A stretch of 47,231 nt of DNA, taken from contig CACISU010000006.1 of the NCBI GenBank assembly GCA_902589345.1, forward strand, positions 1 to 47,231. The letters are read 5' to 3'. Positions 38,827 to 45,414 of this stretch are shown here, in pieces. The stretch comes from an uncultured Pelagibacteraceae bacterium. Lineage in GTDB: Bacteria > Pseudomonadota > Alphaproteobacteria > Pelagibacterales > Pelagibacteraceae. How positions within the stretch are numbered: position 1 is the first letter of the stretch; each line of letters begins with the position of its first letter. The translations under genes and the position numbers were made by a program. Under the pieces are notes generated by a model. It saw only the letters and a list, made by a program, of their open reading frames with translations. It did not search any database and had not been told where the DNA came from.

Positions 38827-39603
38827 ATGAAAAAAATTAACTTAGCTATAACAGGATGTATGGGCCGAATGGGCCAACAAATTATTAAATCAGCAAAGTC
38901 AGATAAAAATTTTAGATTAGTAGCCCTTACTGAAAATATAATTGTTAATAAAAAAATTGCTGGAATTAAACCAAGTCTAAATTCAGAGCAAGCCTTTAAA
39001 AAATCAAATTTAATAATAGATTTTACAGTCCCTAAATGCACATTTGAAGTTTTAAAAATTGCATCAAAACTTAAAAAAAGAGTAGTTATAGGAACAACTG
39101 GATTTTCTAAAAAAGAAGAATTTTTAATCAAAAAATATGCAAAAGAAATACCAATACTTAAAGCAGGGAATATGAGTTTAGGAATAAATTTATTAATGTA
39201 TCTAACTGAAATTGCTTCTAAATCGCTTGGAAATAACTTTTTAAGTAAAGTTTTTGAAATTCATCATAAACATAAAAAAGATCATCCTTCAGGTACAGCT
39301 TTAATGCTTGGAAAAGGAATAGCTATTGGCAAAAGAAAGGATTTTTATAGTTTGATGGGTAAAAAATATTTAAACAAAAAATCTTTTCCTTATGGTAAAA
39401 AAATTAATTTTAATTCACTAAGAAAAGCTGAAGTTGTGGGTGAGCATGAGGTCACTTTCTCAAGTGGTAAAGAAATAATTACATTAAACCATGAAGCTTT
39501 TGATAGAGCGCTTTATTCAGAGGGCGCTTTCGCAGCAGCTAAATGGTTAATGAAAAAAAAACCTGGTCTTTATTCAATGAGAGATGTTTTGAACTTTAAA
39601 TGA
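38827..39603 (+). CDS. dapB: 4-hydroxy-tetrahydrodipicolinate reductase
   Basis: DapB reduces the dihydrodipicolinate precursor with NAD(P)H on the path to lysine and diaminopimelate for the cell wall. The 258-residue protein has the nucleotide loop GCMGRMGQQ, DFTVPKCT, IGTTGFSK and the catalytic EIHHKHKKDHPSGTA with the His-His and Lys residues. The C-terminal HEAFDRALYSEGAFAAAKWL is typical. The stop overlaps the nth start by 4 bases (ATGA). It may be co-transcribed with the dnaJ group. Confidence 0.96.
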   Translation: MKKINLAITGCMGRMGQQIIKSAKSDKNFRLVALTENIIVNKKIAGIKPSLNSEQAFKKSNLIIDFTVPKCTFEVLKIASKLKKRVVIGTTGFSKKEEFLIKKYAKEIPILKAGNMSLGINLLMYLTEIASKSLGNNFLSKVFEIHHKHKKDHPSGTALMLGKGIAIGKRKDFYSLMGKKYLNKKSFPYGKKINFNSLRKAEVVGEHEVTFSSGKEIITLNHEAFDRALYSEGAFAAAKWLMKKKPGLYSMRDVLNFK

Positions 39604-40253
39604 ATGAAGTTCAAAGATCTAAATTAATATTAAAAATTCTAAACAGAATTTATCCAAAAACAAAAATTCCTTTAAAACATAAAAATAAATTTACCCTATT
39701 AATTTCTGTTTTGTTATCTGCACAAACTACAGATGTTAATGTAAATAATGTTACTAAAGATATTTATCCAAAATATAATAAGCCAGAAGACTTTGTAAAA
39801 CTAGGAAGAAAAAAAATCGAAAGACTAATTAAAAGTATAGGTATTTTTAGAGTAAAGGCCAAAAGTGTTTATTTACTATCAAAGCAACTTATAGAAAAAC
39901 ACAATGGAAAAGTTCCTAATAATTTTGAGGAACTTGAAAAATTGCCAGGTGTGGGTCACAAAACCGCAAGTGTAGTAATGGCTCAAGGATTTGGTCATCC
40001 AGCTTTTCCAGTTGATACACATATTCATCGACTAGCACAAAGATGGGGCTTAACTAATGGTGAAAATGTTGTGCAAACTGAGAAAGATTTAAAAAGATTA
40101 TTTCCTAAAAAAAGTTGGAACAAACTACATCTTCAAATAATTTACTATGGAAGAGAGCACTGTAAAGCTAGAGAATGTTATGGTTTATCTTGTAAAATCT
40201 GTACTACTTGCTATCCTAATAGAAAAAAACCTCTAAAAACAAAGAAAGCATAA
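39600..40253 (+). CDS. nth: Endonuclease III
   Basis: Endonuclease III is a base-excision glycosylase/lyase for oxidised pyrimidines. The 217-residue protein has the helix-hairpin-helix LEKLPGVGHKTASVVMAQ with the catalytic Lys, and the catalytic Asp in FPVDTHIHRLAQRWGL. The C-terminal iron-sulfur loop is unusual: five cysteines spaced C-x4-C-x4-C-x2-C-x2-C (HCKARECYGLSCKICTTC), whereas the canonical spacing is C-x6-C-x2-C-x5-C. Three cysteines (first, third, fifth) fall on canonical positions. The gene overlaps dapB by 4 bases and is followed by the PfkB kinase after 2. Confidence 0.92.
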   Translation: MNEVQRSKLILKILNRIYPKTKIPLKHKNKFTLLISVLLSAQTTDVNVNNVTKDIYPKYNKPEDFVKLGRKKIERLIKSIGIFRVKAKSVYLLSKQLIEKHNGKVPNNFEELEKLPGVGHKTASVVMAQGFGHPAFPVDTHIHRLAQRWGLTNGENVVQTEKDLKRLFPKKSWNKLHLQIIYYGREHCKARECYGLSCKICTTCYPNRKKPLKTKKA

Positions 40254-40255
40254 CA

Positions 40256-41185
40256 ATGAAAATATTAGGCATAGGAAACGCAATTGTAGACGTGATTTGT
40301 AAAGTTGAAGACGATTTTATTTCAAAAAATGGTTTAACTAAAAGTACTATGAAATTAATTTTTGATGAAAAAGAATTTCAAACTTTACTATCAACTCTTA
40401 AAATTGAAAAAACTGTCTCAGGAGGTTCAGTTGCTAACTCAATAGTTGGTTTGTCTCAACTAGGAAATGAAGTAGGCTTTATAGGTAAAGTTAGCGATGA
40501 TGAATTAGGCGGTAAATATGAAGAGGGTTTAAAAAGTGAGAATGTTAAATATATTTATAACAAAAAAAAAGAAGAGCTTCCAACTGGAACATGCCTAATT
40601 TTGGTAACACCAGACTCAGAAAGAACTATGTGTACATTTTTAGGTACTGCAGGAAAAATTAACGAAAATGATGTTAGCTCTGACGCAATTAAAAAAAGTG
40701 AAATTATTCTCCTTGAAGGTTATCTTTGGGACGAGGGAGACCCAAAAAAGGCTTTTGAAAAAGCAATTCAAAATGCAAAAAAAGTTGCTATGTCTTTATC
40801 AGATCAATTTTGTGTTGATAGACATAAACCTCACTTTTTGGAATTAGTTAGGAACAAACTTGATATTACATTTGCTAATGAACAAGAAATAATGTCCTTA
40901 ATTGATGCAAAAAATTTTGATGATGTAATAAATTTTTCAAAGTCTCTTGGAAAAATTATTGTTGTAACTAGAGGAGAAAAAGGTGCGGTAGCAATAAATG
41001 GGGACGAGGTAGTTGAATGTGGTATTAAGCAGGGTTTAAAGGTTGTTGATTTAACAGGTGCTGGAGATCTTTTTGCGGGCGGTTTTCTTCATGGACATGT
41101 AAATAATATGTCTTTAAAGCAAAGTTTAGAAAAAGGTACAGAGATGTCATCTAAAGTTATTCAACAAATTGGGGCTAGACTATAA
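40256..41185 (+). CDS. PfkB-family carbohydrate/nucleoside kinase (adenosine kinase-like)
   Basis: A 309-residue ribokinase-fold kinase. The N-terminal GNAIVDVICKVEDDF and GGSVANSIVGLSQLG motifs are typical of the substrate side. The C-terminal VDLTGAGDLFAGGFLHG holds the catalytic Asp and the anion hole (GAGD). The SLSDQFCVDRH segment resembles proteins annotated as adenosine or sugar kinases in alphaproteobacteria. The phosphorylated substrate cannot be decided from sequence. It ends 3 bases before the stop of the convergent ArfA-like gene. Confidence 0.88.
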   Translation: MKILGIGNAIVDVICKVEDDFISKNGLTKSTMKLIFDEKEFQTLLSTLKIEKTVSGGSVANSIVGLSQLGNEVGFIGKVSDDELGGKYEEGLKSENVKYIYNKKKEELPTGTCLILVTPDSERTMCTFLGTAGKINENDVSSDAIKKSEIILLEGYLWDEGDPKKAFEKAIQNAKKVAMSLSDQFCVDRHKPHFLELVRNKLDITFANEQEIMSLIDAKNFDDVINFSKSLGKIIVVTRGEKGAVAINGDEVVECGIKQGLKVVDLTGAGDLFAGGFLHGHVNNMSLKQSLEKGTEMSSKVIQQIGARL

Positions 41186-41188
41186 ATA

Positions 41189-41296
41189 TTATTTTTTTTT
41201 TCTTTTAAAACTTCCCTTGCCCTTTTTTGGTTTAATAATTCTTGGTTTATACTTTTTAGACATTAAATCCTTGGCGATAAAATTTTTCTTTTTCAT
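41189..41296 (-). CDS. arfA: ArfA-like ribosome rescue factor, 35 residues
   Basis: The frame ATG (41296) to TAA (41189) encodes only 35 residues. Its ATG directly follows the TAA of the winged-helix regulator gene (TAA-ATG), so coupled translation is likely. Residues 11-35 align without gaps to the core of E. coli ArfA as I recall it, especially Arg19 and K-K-G-K-G-S-F at 24-30 followed by K-R-K. ArfA contacts the empty mRNA channel of stalled ribosomes through its basic tail and recruits release factor 2. The E. coli gene is longer (72 codons, truncated on purpose to about 55 residues), so this would be a minimal form. Identification is by motif only. Confidence 0.6.
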   Translation of the reverse strand: MKKKNFIAKDLMSKKYKPRIIKPKKGKGSFKRKKK

Positions 41297-41887
41297 TTAA
41301 TATACCGTATATCCATTTTTTTGACTTATTAAAAAATTTTCATCATTAAAAATATCTTTAATTTTTTTTCTTAATCTGTAAACATGTGTCTCAACTGTAT
41401 GAGTTTCAAGTTCAGATAAATAACCCCAAACTTCTTTTTGTAAAACTTCGATTTTTTGAGGTTCACTTTTTGATTTTAAGAATAAAATTATATTAACTTC
41501 TTTTTCAGTTAATCTTAAGCTTTTTCCAGATCCTGTTATTTCTCTAGAATTTAAATCTAGTATATATTTTTTTAATTTAATCTCTGATTTAAAATTATAT
41601 TCTTGTTTTAACAGGTTAACATTTAAAATTTCAATCAATTTTTCCATTTTTATAGGATAATTTTCTATTTTTATAATTCTATTAAAATTAGTATTTAGTA
41701 AATATTTTTTTAAATTATTTTTTTTTTTAACTAATATTAAATAATTGCCATACTTATTCTCATCAAATATCAGTTCTTTATTAATATTATTTACTGAAAT
41801 TAAATTAAATTTAAAAATTTCTTTGATTTCATTTAAAATATTAAACATTTCTTCAAAATCATAAATTATGATATTTTGAGAGGTCAT
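41297..41887 (-). CDS. OmpR-type winged-helix regulator with a degenerate receiver
   Basis: The ATG at 41887 (MTSQNIIIYDF) gives a 196-residue protein; an in-frame ATG at 41959 would run 65 bases into the opposite gene. The C-terminal DNA-binding domain (about 105-196) is clear: SLRLTEKEVNIILFLKS, VWGYLSELETHTVETHVYRLRKKI and the wing QKNGYTVY. The N-terminal half has a receiver-like size, but the position of the phosphorylated Asp reads NYLILVKKK and no acidic pocket is visible. It is probably not controlled by phosphorylation. No histidine kinase is nearby. It diverges from an L,D-transpeptidase gene with 7 bases between the starts, and may control it. Confidence 0.8.
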   Translation of the reverse strand: MTSQNIIIYDFEEMFNILNEIKEIFKFNLISVNNINKELIFDENKYGNYLILVKKKNNLKKYLLNTNFNRIIKIENYPIKMEKLIEILNVNLLKQEYNFKSEIKLKKYILDLNSREITGSGKSLRLTEKEVNIILFLKSKSEPQKIEVLQKEVWGYLSELETHTVETHVYRLRKKIKDIFNDENFLISQKNGYTVY

Positions 41888-41894
41888 ATAAATT

Positions 41895-42386
41895 ATGTTA
41901 ATTAAATTAAAAAATAAAGATACGCTAATTATTGATGATTTTAAACTTAAATGCTGCATAGGTAGAAAGGGCCTTAAAAATAAAAAAAAAGAAGGTGATT
42001 TTTCAACACCAAAGGGTATTTTTAAATTAGGACCTGTTTATTATCGAAACGATAGAGTTCCAAAACCTATAACTAAATTAAAATGTTATAAAATTAAAAA
42101 AAACATGGGATGGTGTAACGATATAAAAAGTAAATATTATAATCGTAAAATAACTATTCATAAAAATATTAAGCATGAAAAAATGTTTAGAAGAGACTCT
42201 AAGTATGATTATGTAATTCTAATTAATTATAATTATAGTAAGCCAATTTCTGATAGAGGTAGCGCTATATTTATGCATTTAACTAATAACTATAAACCGA
42301 CTGTTGGTTGTATTGCTTTGAAAAAAAATGATCTTCAAATTATTTTAAAATTAATTGAGAAAAATTCAAAAATTGAAATAAATTAA
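41895..42386 (+). CDS. L,D-transpeptidase-family protein (YkuD fold)
   Basis: A 163-residue protein with a YkuD catalytic core. STPKGIFKLGPVYY is followed by the active-site segment FMHLTNNYKPTVGCIAL, with His128 and the nucleophile Cys139. These enzymes make 3-3 cross-links in peptidoglycan or attach proteins to it. No signal peptide is visible at the N-terminus (MLIKLKNKDTLII), so either export is by another route or an upstream start is used. The PTVGC form replaces the more common S-H-G-C. The stop shares the TTAA palindrome with the convergent yggS gene. Confidence 0.85.
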   Translation: MLIKLKNKDTLIIDDFKLKCCIGRKGLKNKKKEGDFSTPKGIFKLGPVYYRNDRVPKPITKLKCYKIKKNMGWCNDIKSKYYNRKITIHKNIKHEKMFRRDSKYDYVILINYNYSKPISDRGSAIFMHLTNNYKPTVGCIALKKNDLQIILKLIEKNSKIEIN

Positions 42387-43030
42387 TTTCTTTGACCAAA
42401 AATTTTAGATCCAATTCTGAGATAGGTAGACATATAATTTGTGGCAATTATATAATCATTTGACATGCCCATACTCAGCTCGGAAATATTAAAGCGATCA
42501 TTTAATTCTTTCATTTTGGAGAAATATATGTTTGGATCTTTTTCATCAGGTGGCAAGCACATTGTACCTATTATTTCTAGTTCTAACTTTTTACAATATT
42601 CATAGAATGGCTCAAACTCATTTATCATTATCCCTGACTTTTGTGACTCATTACCTATATTAATTTGAATAAATATTTTAGGTTTTTTATTTATTTTTTT
42701 TTGCTCAGTTGAAATTTTATTTGCCAATTTCATGCTATCTAAAGAATGTATATAATCAAATATTTTTAAAGCGTGTTTAACTTTATTACTCTGAAGCTTG
42801 CCGACCATATGAAGTTGGATTTTAGTATTTTTGGATTTAATTTCAGGCCATTTTTCTAGGGCTTCTTGAACCTTATTTTCCCCAAATTGAAAGTGCCCAT
42901 GCTCAATTAATGGTAATATATGATCTATTTTAAAAGTTTTTGAAACTGCAATTATTTTAGGGGTATATGATTTATTATTTAATTTTATCTCTTCTTTGAT
43001 ATTAATTAAATTCTTAACAGTATCATGCAT
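42383..43030 (-). CDS. yggS: PLP homeostasis protein (YggS/PLPBP family)
   Basis: A 215-residue pyridoxal-phosphate-binding protein with the alanine-racemase N-terminal barrel and no racemase second domain. Lys31 (IIAVSKTF) should bind the cofactor. FGENKVQEA, LHMVGKLQSNK, DSMKLANKI, INIGNE and LSMGMSNDY follow in the family order. It buffers vitamin B6 levels and has no known enzymatic activity. Its ATG is within the palindrome ATGCAT, shared with the start of the divergent ThiE-like gene. Confidence 0.94.
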   Translation of the reverse strand: MHDTVKNLINIKEEIKLNNKSYTPKIIAVSKTFKIDHILPLIEHGHFQFGENKVQEALEKWPEIKSKNTKIQLHMVGKLQSNKVKHALKIFDYIHSLDSMKLANKISTEQKKINKKPKIFIQINIGNESQKSGIMINEFEPFYEYCKKLELEIIGTMCLPPDEKDPNIYFSKMKELNDRFNISELSMGMSNDYIIATNYMSTYLRIGSKIFGQRN

Positions 43031-43576
43031 AATAAATTACCAAATATATATTACTTTATTAATGAATTTGATCCAAATCATATAAGTAAAATTGATAGGA
43101 ATATTTCATTGATTTACAGAAATTATAAAAAAAAAATAGACGAAAATCTAATTAAAAAAATTAAATATTTTTGTAAAAAGAAAAAAATTAAATTTTTTTT
43201 ATCAAATAACTTCAAATTAGCTATTAAGCTTGACCTTGACGGTGTATATTTACCTTCTTTTAATAAAGATTTTAGACATAACAATTATTTACTTAAAAAA
43301 GAATTTATAGTTCTTGGATCTGCACATAATTTAAAAGAGATTAAAATTAAGGAAAAACAAGGTGTAAAAGCAATATTTATAAGTTCAGTTTTCAGAAAAA
43401 AAGGTTCCTATTTAGGAATAAATAAATTTAACAATTTAAAAAAACATACATGTAAAAATGTAATTGCACTAGGTGGTATTAATAAAACTAATATTAAAAA
43501 ACTAAAATTATTAAATATTTATGGTTTTGCAGGAATTGAACTCTTCTCAAAAAAAAACGGCCCCTTAAATTATTAA
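43025..43576 (+). CDS. ThiE/TenI-like thiamine phosphate synthase family protein
   Basis: A 183-residue alpha/beta barrel-type protein. The segments LDGVYLPSFN, VLGSAHNLKEIKIKEKQGVKAIFISSVF and NVIALGGINKTNIKKL...YGFAGIELF align with the ThiE/TenI fold. ThiE joins the thiazole and pyrimidine halves of thiamine. The length is somewhat short, and several phosphate- and pyrophosphate-contact motifs of ThiE are weak. A paralogous role is therefore possible and no symbol is given. The start overlaps that of yggS on the other strand by 6 bases. The last six codons lie inside the hairpin that terminates the opposite porin gene. Confidence 0.7.
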   Translation: MHNKLPNIYYFINEFDPNHISKIDRNISLIYRNYKKKIDENLIKKIKYFCKKKKIKFFLSNNFKLAIKLDLDGVYLPSFNKDFRHNNYLLKKEFIVLGSAHNLKEIKIKEKQGVKAIFISSVFRKKGSYLGINKFNNLKKHTCKNVIALGGINKTNIKKLKLLNIYGFAGIELFSKKNGPLNY

Positions 43577-43583
43577 GGGGCCG
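43549..43583 (-). terminator. Strong intrinsic terminator of the porin gene
   Basis: On the minus strand an 11-bp stem CGGCCCCTTAA-TAAT-TTAAGGGGCCG (43583-43558) is followed by nine T (complement of the A run at 43549-43557). It starts 25 bases past the porin stop. On the plus strand the same hairpin is followed by AATATTTTC, so it may also end the ThiE-like transcript less efficiently. It is the strongest hairpin in the window and overlaps the last codons of the ThiE-like gene. Confidence 0.9.
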
Positions 43584-43607
43584 AATATTTTCTAGTATAA
43601 AACTATA

Positions 43608-44546
43608 TTAGAATGAGAAAGATAAAGTTACACCTTTTTCTTCTAAATCAACAGCAGTTGAAGAACCGTTGTCGTTTTCAGTTTTACCAGCATAAGCTTT
43701 AATACTCATAGAACCAGCAGTGTAAGATACACCAACACCTGATACTGTTTCATCAGCTGTTTTTGTAGACTTACCAAAATCAGTTTCTAATTGAGCGTAT
43801 GATACTGATACTTGATCACTTAATGCAAATGAAACACCGATGTGCGTAGCATCTTCGTCGTCATTTGAAGTTGAAGCATCATCTACTTCGTTAGCTTGTG
43901 CAGCAACTGTGATTGAACCCATAGTGTATTTAATACCTACAGTTTCTTGATCAACACCTGCGTTAGCTTGCGCAGTAAGAGTTTCAGCAGCACCAGCTAC
44001 AACTTGTAAACCATCAATTCCAGTATAACTTACTGAAGCTGATCTGTTTGTTCCACCAGTTGTTTTTGATGTATCGAAACTTAAAGTGATATCACCAACA
44101 GATAGATCATAACCAATGTAACCAGTTTGAGAAATACCTCTAGCCATACCATAAGCAGTTGTTGTTGCTGACATTGAGTATACAGCTGTATCAGCTGCAG
44201 GAACGATGTTCTTAACAGCTCTGATACCAGATCCACCAGCACTTTCACCAAAAGTGAATTTACCAGCATCACCCATATCTAGAGTAGCTTTAAGATCATC
44301 TAATACTCCACCGTAGTCTAGCTCATATGACATACCAACAGTCCAACCTTGATCAGTTTCACCTGATGCAGAGAACGTGATACTATCACCTAATGTTAAA
44401 GGGTTACCTGTAACTGTTGATGTATCATTAGTATCATAGCTTACTGCCCATGATCCAGATACACTCATGTCTGCAGCGTAACCAGTAGTAGCAGCTAAAG
44501 AACCTGCAAGTGCAGTTAGCCCTACTTTTTTCATTTTATTGTCCAT
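43608..44546 (-). CDS. Outer-membrane porin
   Basis: A 312-residue beta-barrel porin. A signal peptide (MKKVGLTALAGSLAATTGYA) is cleaved before ADMSVSGSWAVSYD. The mature part is Gly/Ser/Thr-rich alternating strands, and it ends ...GVTLSFSF with the terminal Phe required for outer-membrane insertion. The start at 44546 is chosen because AGGAGT lies 5 bases upstream (44557-44552). The next ATG at 44534 is the alternative. The clear ribosome-binding site, long upstream region, strong terminator and comparatively C-rich codons suggest very high expression. The solute specificity is unknown. Confidence 0.9.
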   Translation of the reverse strand: MDNKMKKVGLTALAGSLAATTGYAADMSVSGSWAVSYDTNDTSTVTGNPLTLGDSITFSASGETDQGWTVGMSYELDYGGVLDDLKATLDMGDAGKFTFGESAGGSGIRAVKNIVPAADTAVYSMSATTTAYGMARGISQTGYIGYDLSVGDITLSFDTSKTTGGTNRSASVSYTGIDGLQVVAGAAETLTAQANAGVDQETVGIKYTMGSITVAAQANEVDDASTSNDDEDATHIGVSFALSDQVSVSYAQLETDFGKSTKTADETVSGVGVSYTAGSMSIKAYAGKTENDNGSSTAVDLEEKGVTLSFSF

Positions 44547-44563
44547 AATTTACTCCTTTAATG

Positions 44564-44579
44564 TTATAATTAATTATAA
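44564..44579. promoter_or_regulatory. 16-base perfect palindrome upstream of the porin
   Basis: TTATAATTAATTATAA is an exact 16-base inverted repeat, 17 bases upstream of the porin ATG. It lies downstream of the predicted promoter, so it would be in the leader RNA or act as an operator. A/T-only palindromes arise easily in such DNA, so its function is uncertain. Confidence 0.3.
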
Positions 44580-44631
44580 ACGTTGCTTTTCTAACAAAAT
44601 TAGCTAATTCTTCCTTTAATAATATTGATAA

Positions 44632-44659
44632 TTTATAATTTTTTATTAAACTGTTGCAA
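44632..44659 (-). promoter_or_regulatory. Candidate porin promoter
   Basis: On the minus strand TTGCAA (44659-44654), a 16-base spacer and TATAAA (44637-44632) form a plausible sigma-70 promoter. It would start transcription near 44625 and give a leader of about 80 bases. The 221-base space between the porin and the lipoprotein gene (44547-44767) is the longest gene-free stretch in the window. It also holds a -10-like TATAAT toward the lipoprotein gene, without a convincing -35. Confidence 0.4.
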
Positions 44660-44767
44660 AAATACATCACAATTTTGCCTGAAAAAATTGGCTTTTCTGA
44701 ATGATTAGAATAAATTCACCAATTACTGATTGTTTAAATTTATAATGCTATATGAAATGACTTCTAA

Positions 44768-45388
44768 ATGAAAAAAAACAATTCCTACAATATTTTAATT
44801 TTATCTATTTTAGCATCTTTTTTAATTTTATTAAATTCTTGCTCAAGTAGAGGAAAAATATGGGACCCTGCTGATGCTAGAGAATTTCCCGCAGAACCAG
44901 AAAAAAGAGTTCAAAAGAATTTAGAAGAAGGCAGAGGTTTTAGAATTATGGATTTAAATAAAAAAGAAGGTGGCGGATCATTTGAATTTGCTACTTCAAA
45001 TGCTTTATGGAGAGCAACATTAGATATTTTAGATTTTATGCCTCTCGCAACAGCAAATTATAGCGGTGGTCTAATCATTACTGATTGGTATAGTGAAAAT
45101 AATACTCAAAAAGAATCTGTTAAAATTTCTGTAAGATTTCTTGATAATGAAGTACGTGTAGATGCATTAGATATAAAAGTATTCCAAAAAAAATGTCAAT
45201 CCTTTGATAGTTGTTCAATATCCGAAAATAAGGGAGTTTTAATTGGAGAATTAAAAAAGAAGATTTTACAAAAAGCTGCAATATATGACACTGAAATTAA
45301 AGCAATTCAAAAGAAAAACAGAAGAGTTCCGGAAGTCAAATTTCCTACAAAGAAAGAAAGACGTAATAAGAACAAAAAAAAGAATTAA
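44768..45388 (+). CDS. DUF3576-type lipoprotein
   Basis: A 206-residue lipoprotein with signal peptide and lipobox LLNSC (Cys25). The mature part contains IWDPADAREFPAEPEKRVQKNLEEGRG and FATSNALWRATLDILDFMPLATANYSGGLIITDWY, the pattern of the alphaproteobacterial DUF3576 family. It finishes with a very basic tail (KKERRNKNKKK). Its function is unknown. It is probably outer-membrane-anchored after processing by Lnt (18862-20439). It lies 26 bases before leuS, its usual neighbour in alphaproteobacteria. Confidence 0.88.
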   Translation: MKKNNSYNILILSILASFLILLNSCSSRGKIWDPADAREFPAEPEKRVQKNLEEGRGFRIMDLNKKEGGGSFEFATSNALWRATLDILDFMPLATANYSGGLIITDWYSENNTQKESVKISVRFLDNEVRVDALDIKVFQKKCQSFDSCSISENKGVLIGELKKKILQKAAIYDTEIKAIQKKNRRVPEVKFPTKKERRNKNKKKN

Positions 45389-45414
45389 TATAGTTTAAAG
45401 TCAAATTTTCAAAT

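Noticed and set aside
44547..44767. tRNA, small RNA or attachment site in the longest gene-free stretch
   Set aside because: No cloverleaf, CCA end, direct repeat or G+C-rich hairpin was seen. Only promoter-like hexamers and one A/T palindrome are visible.
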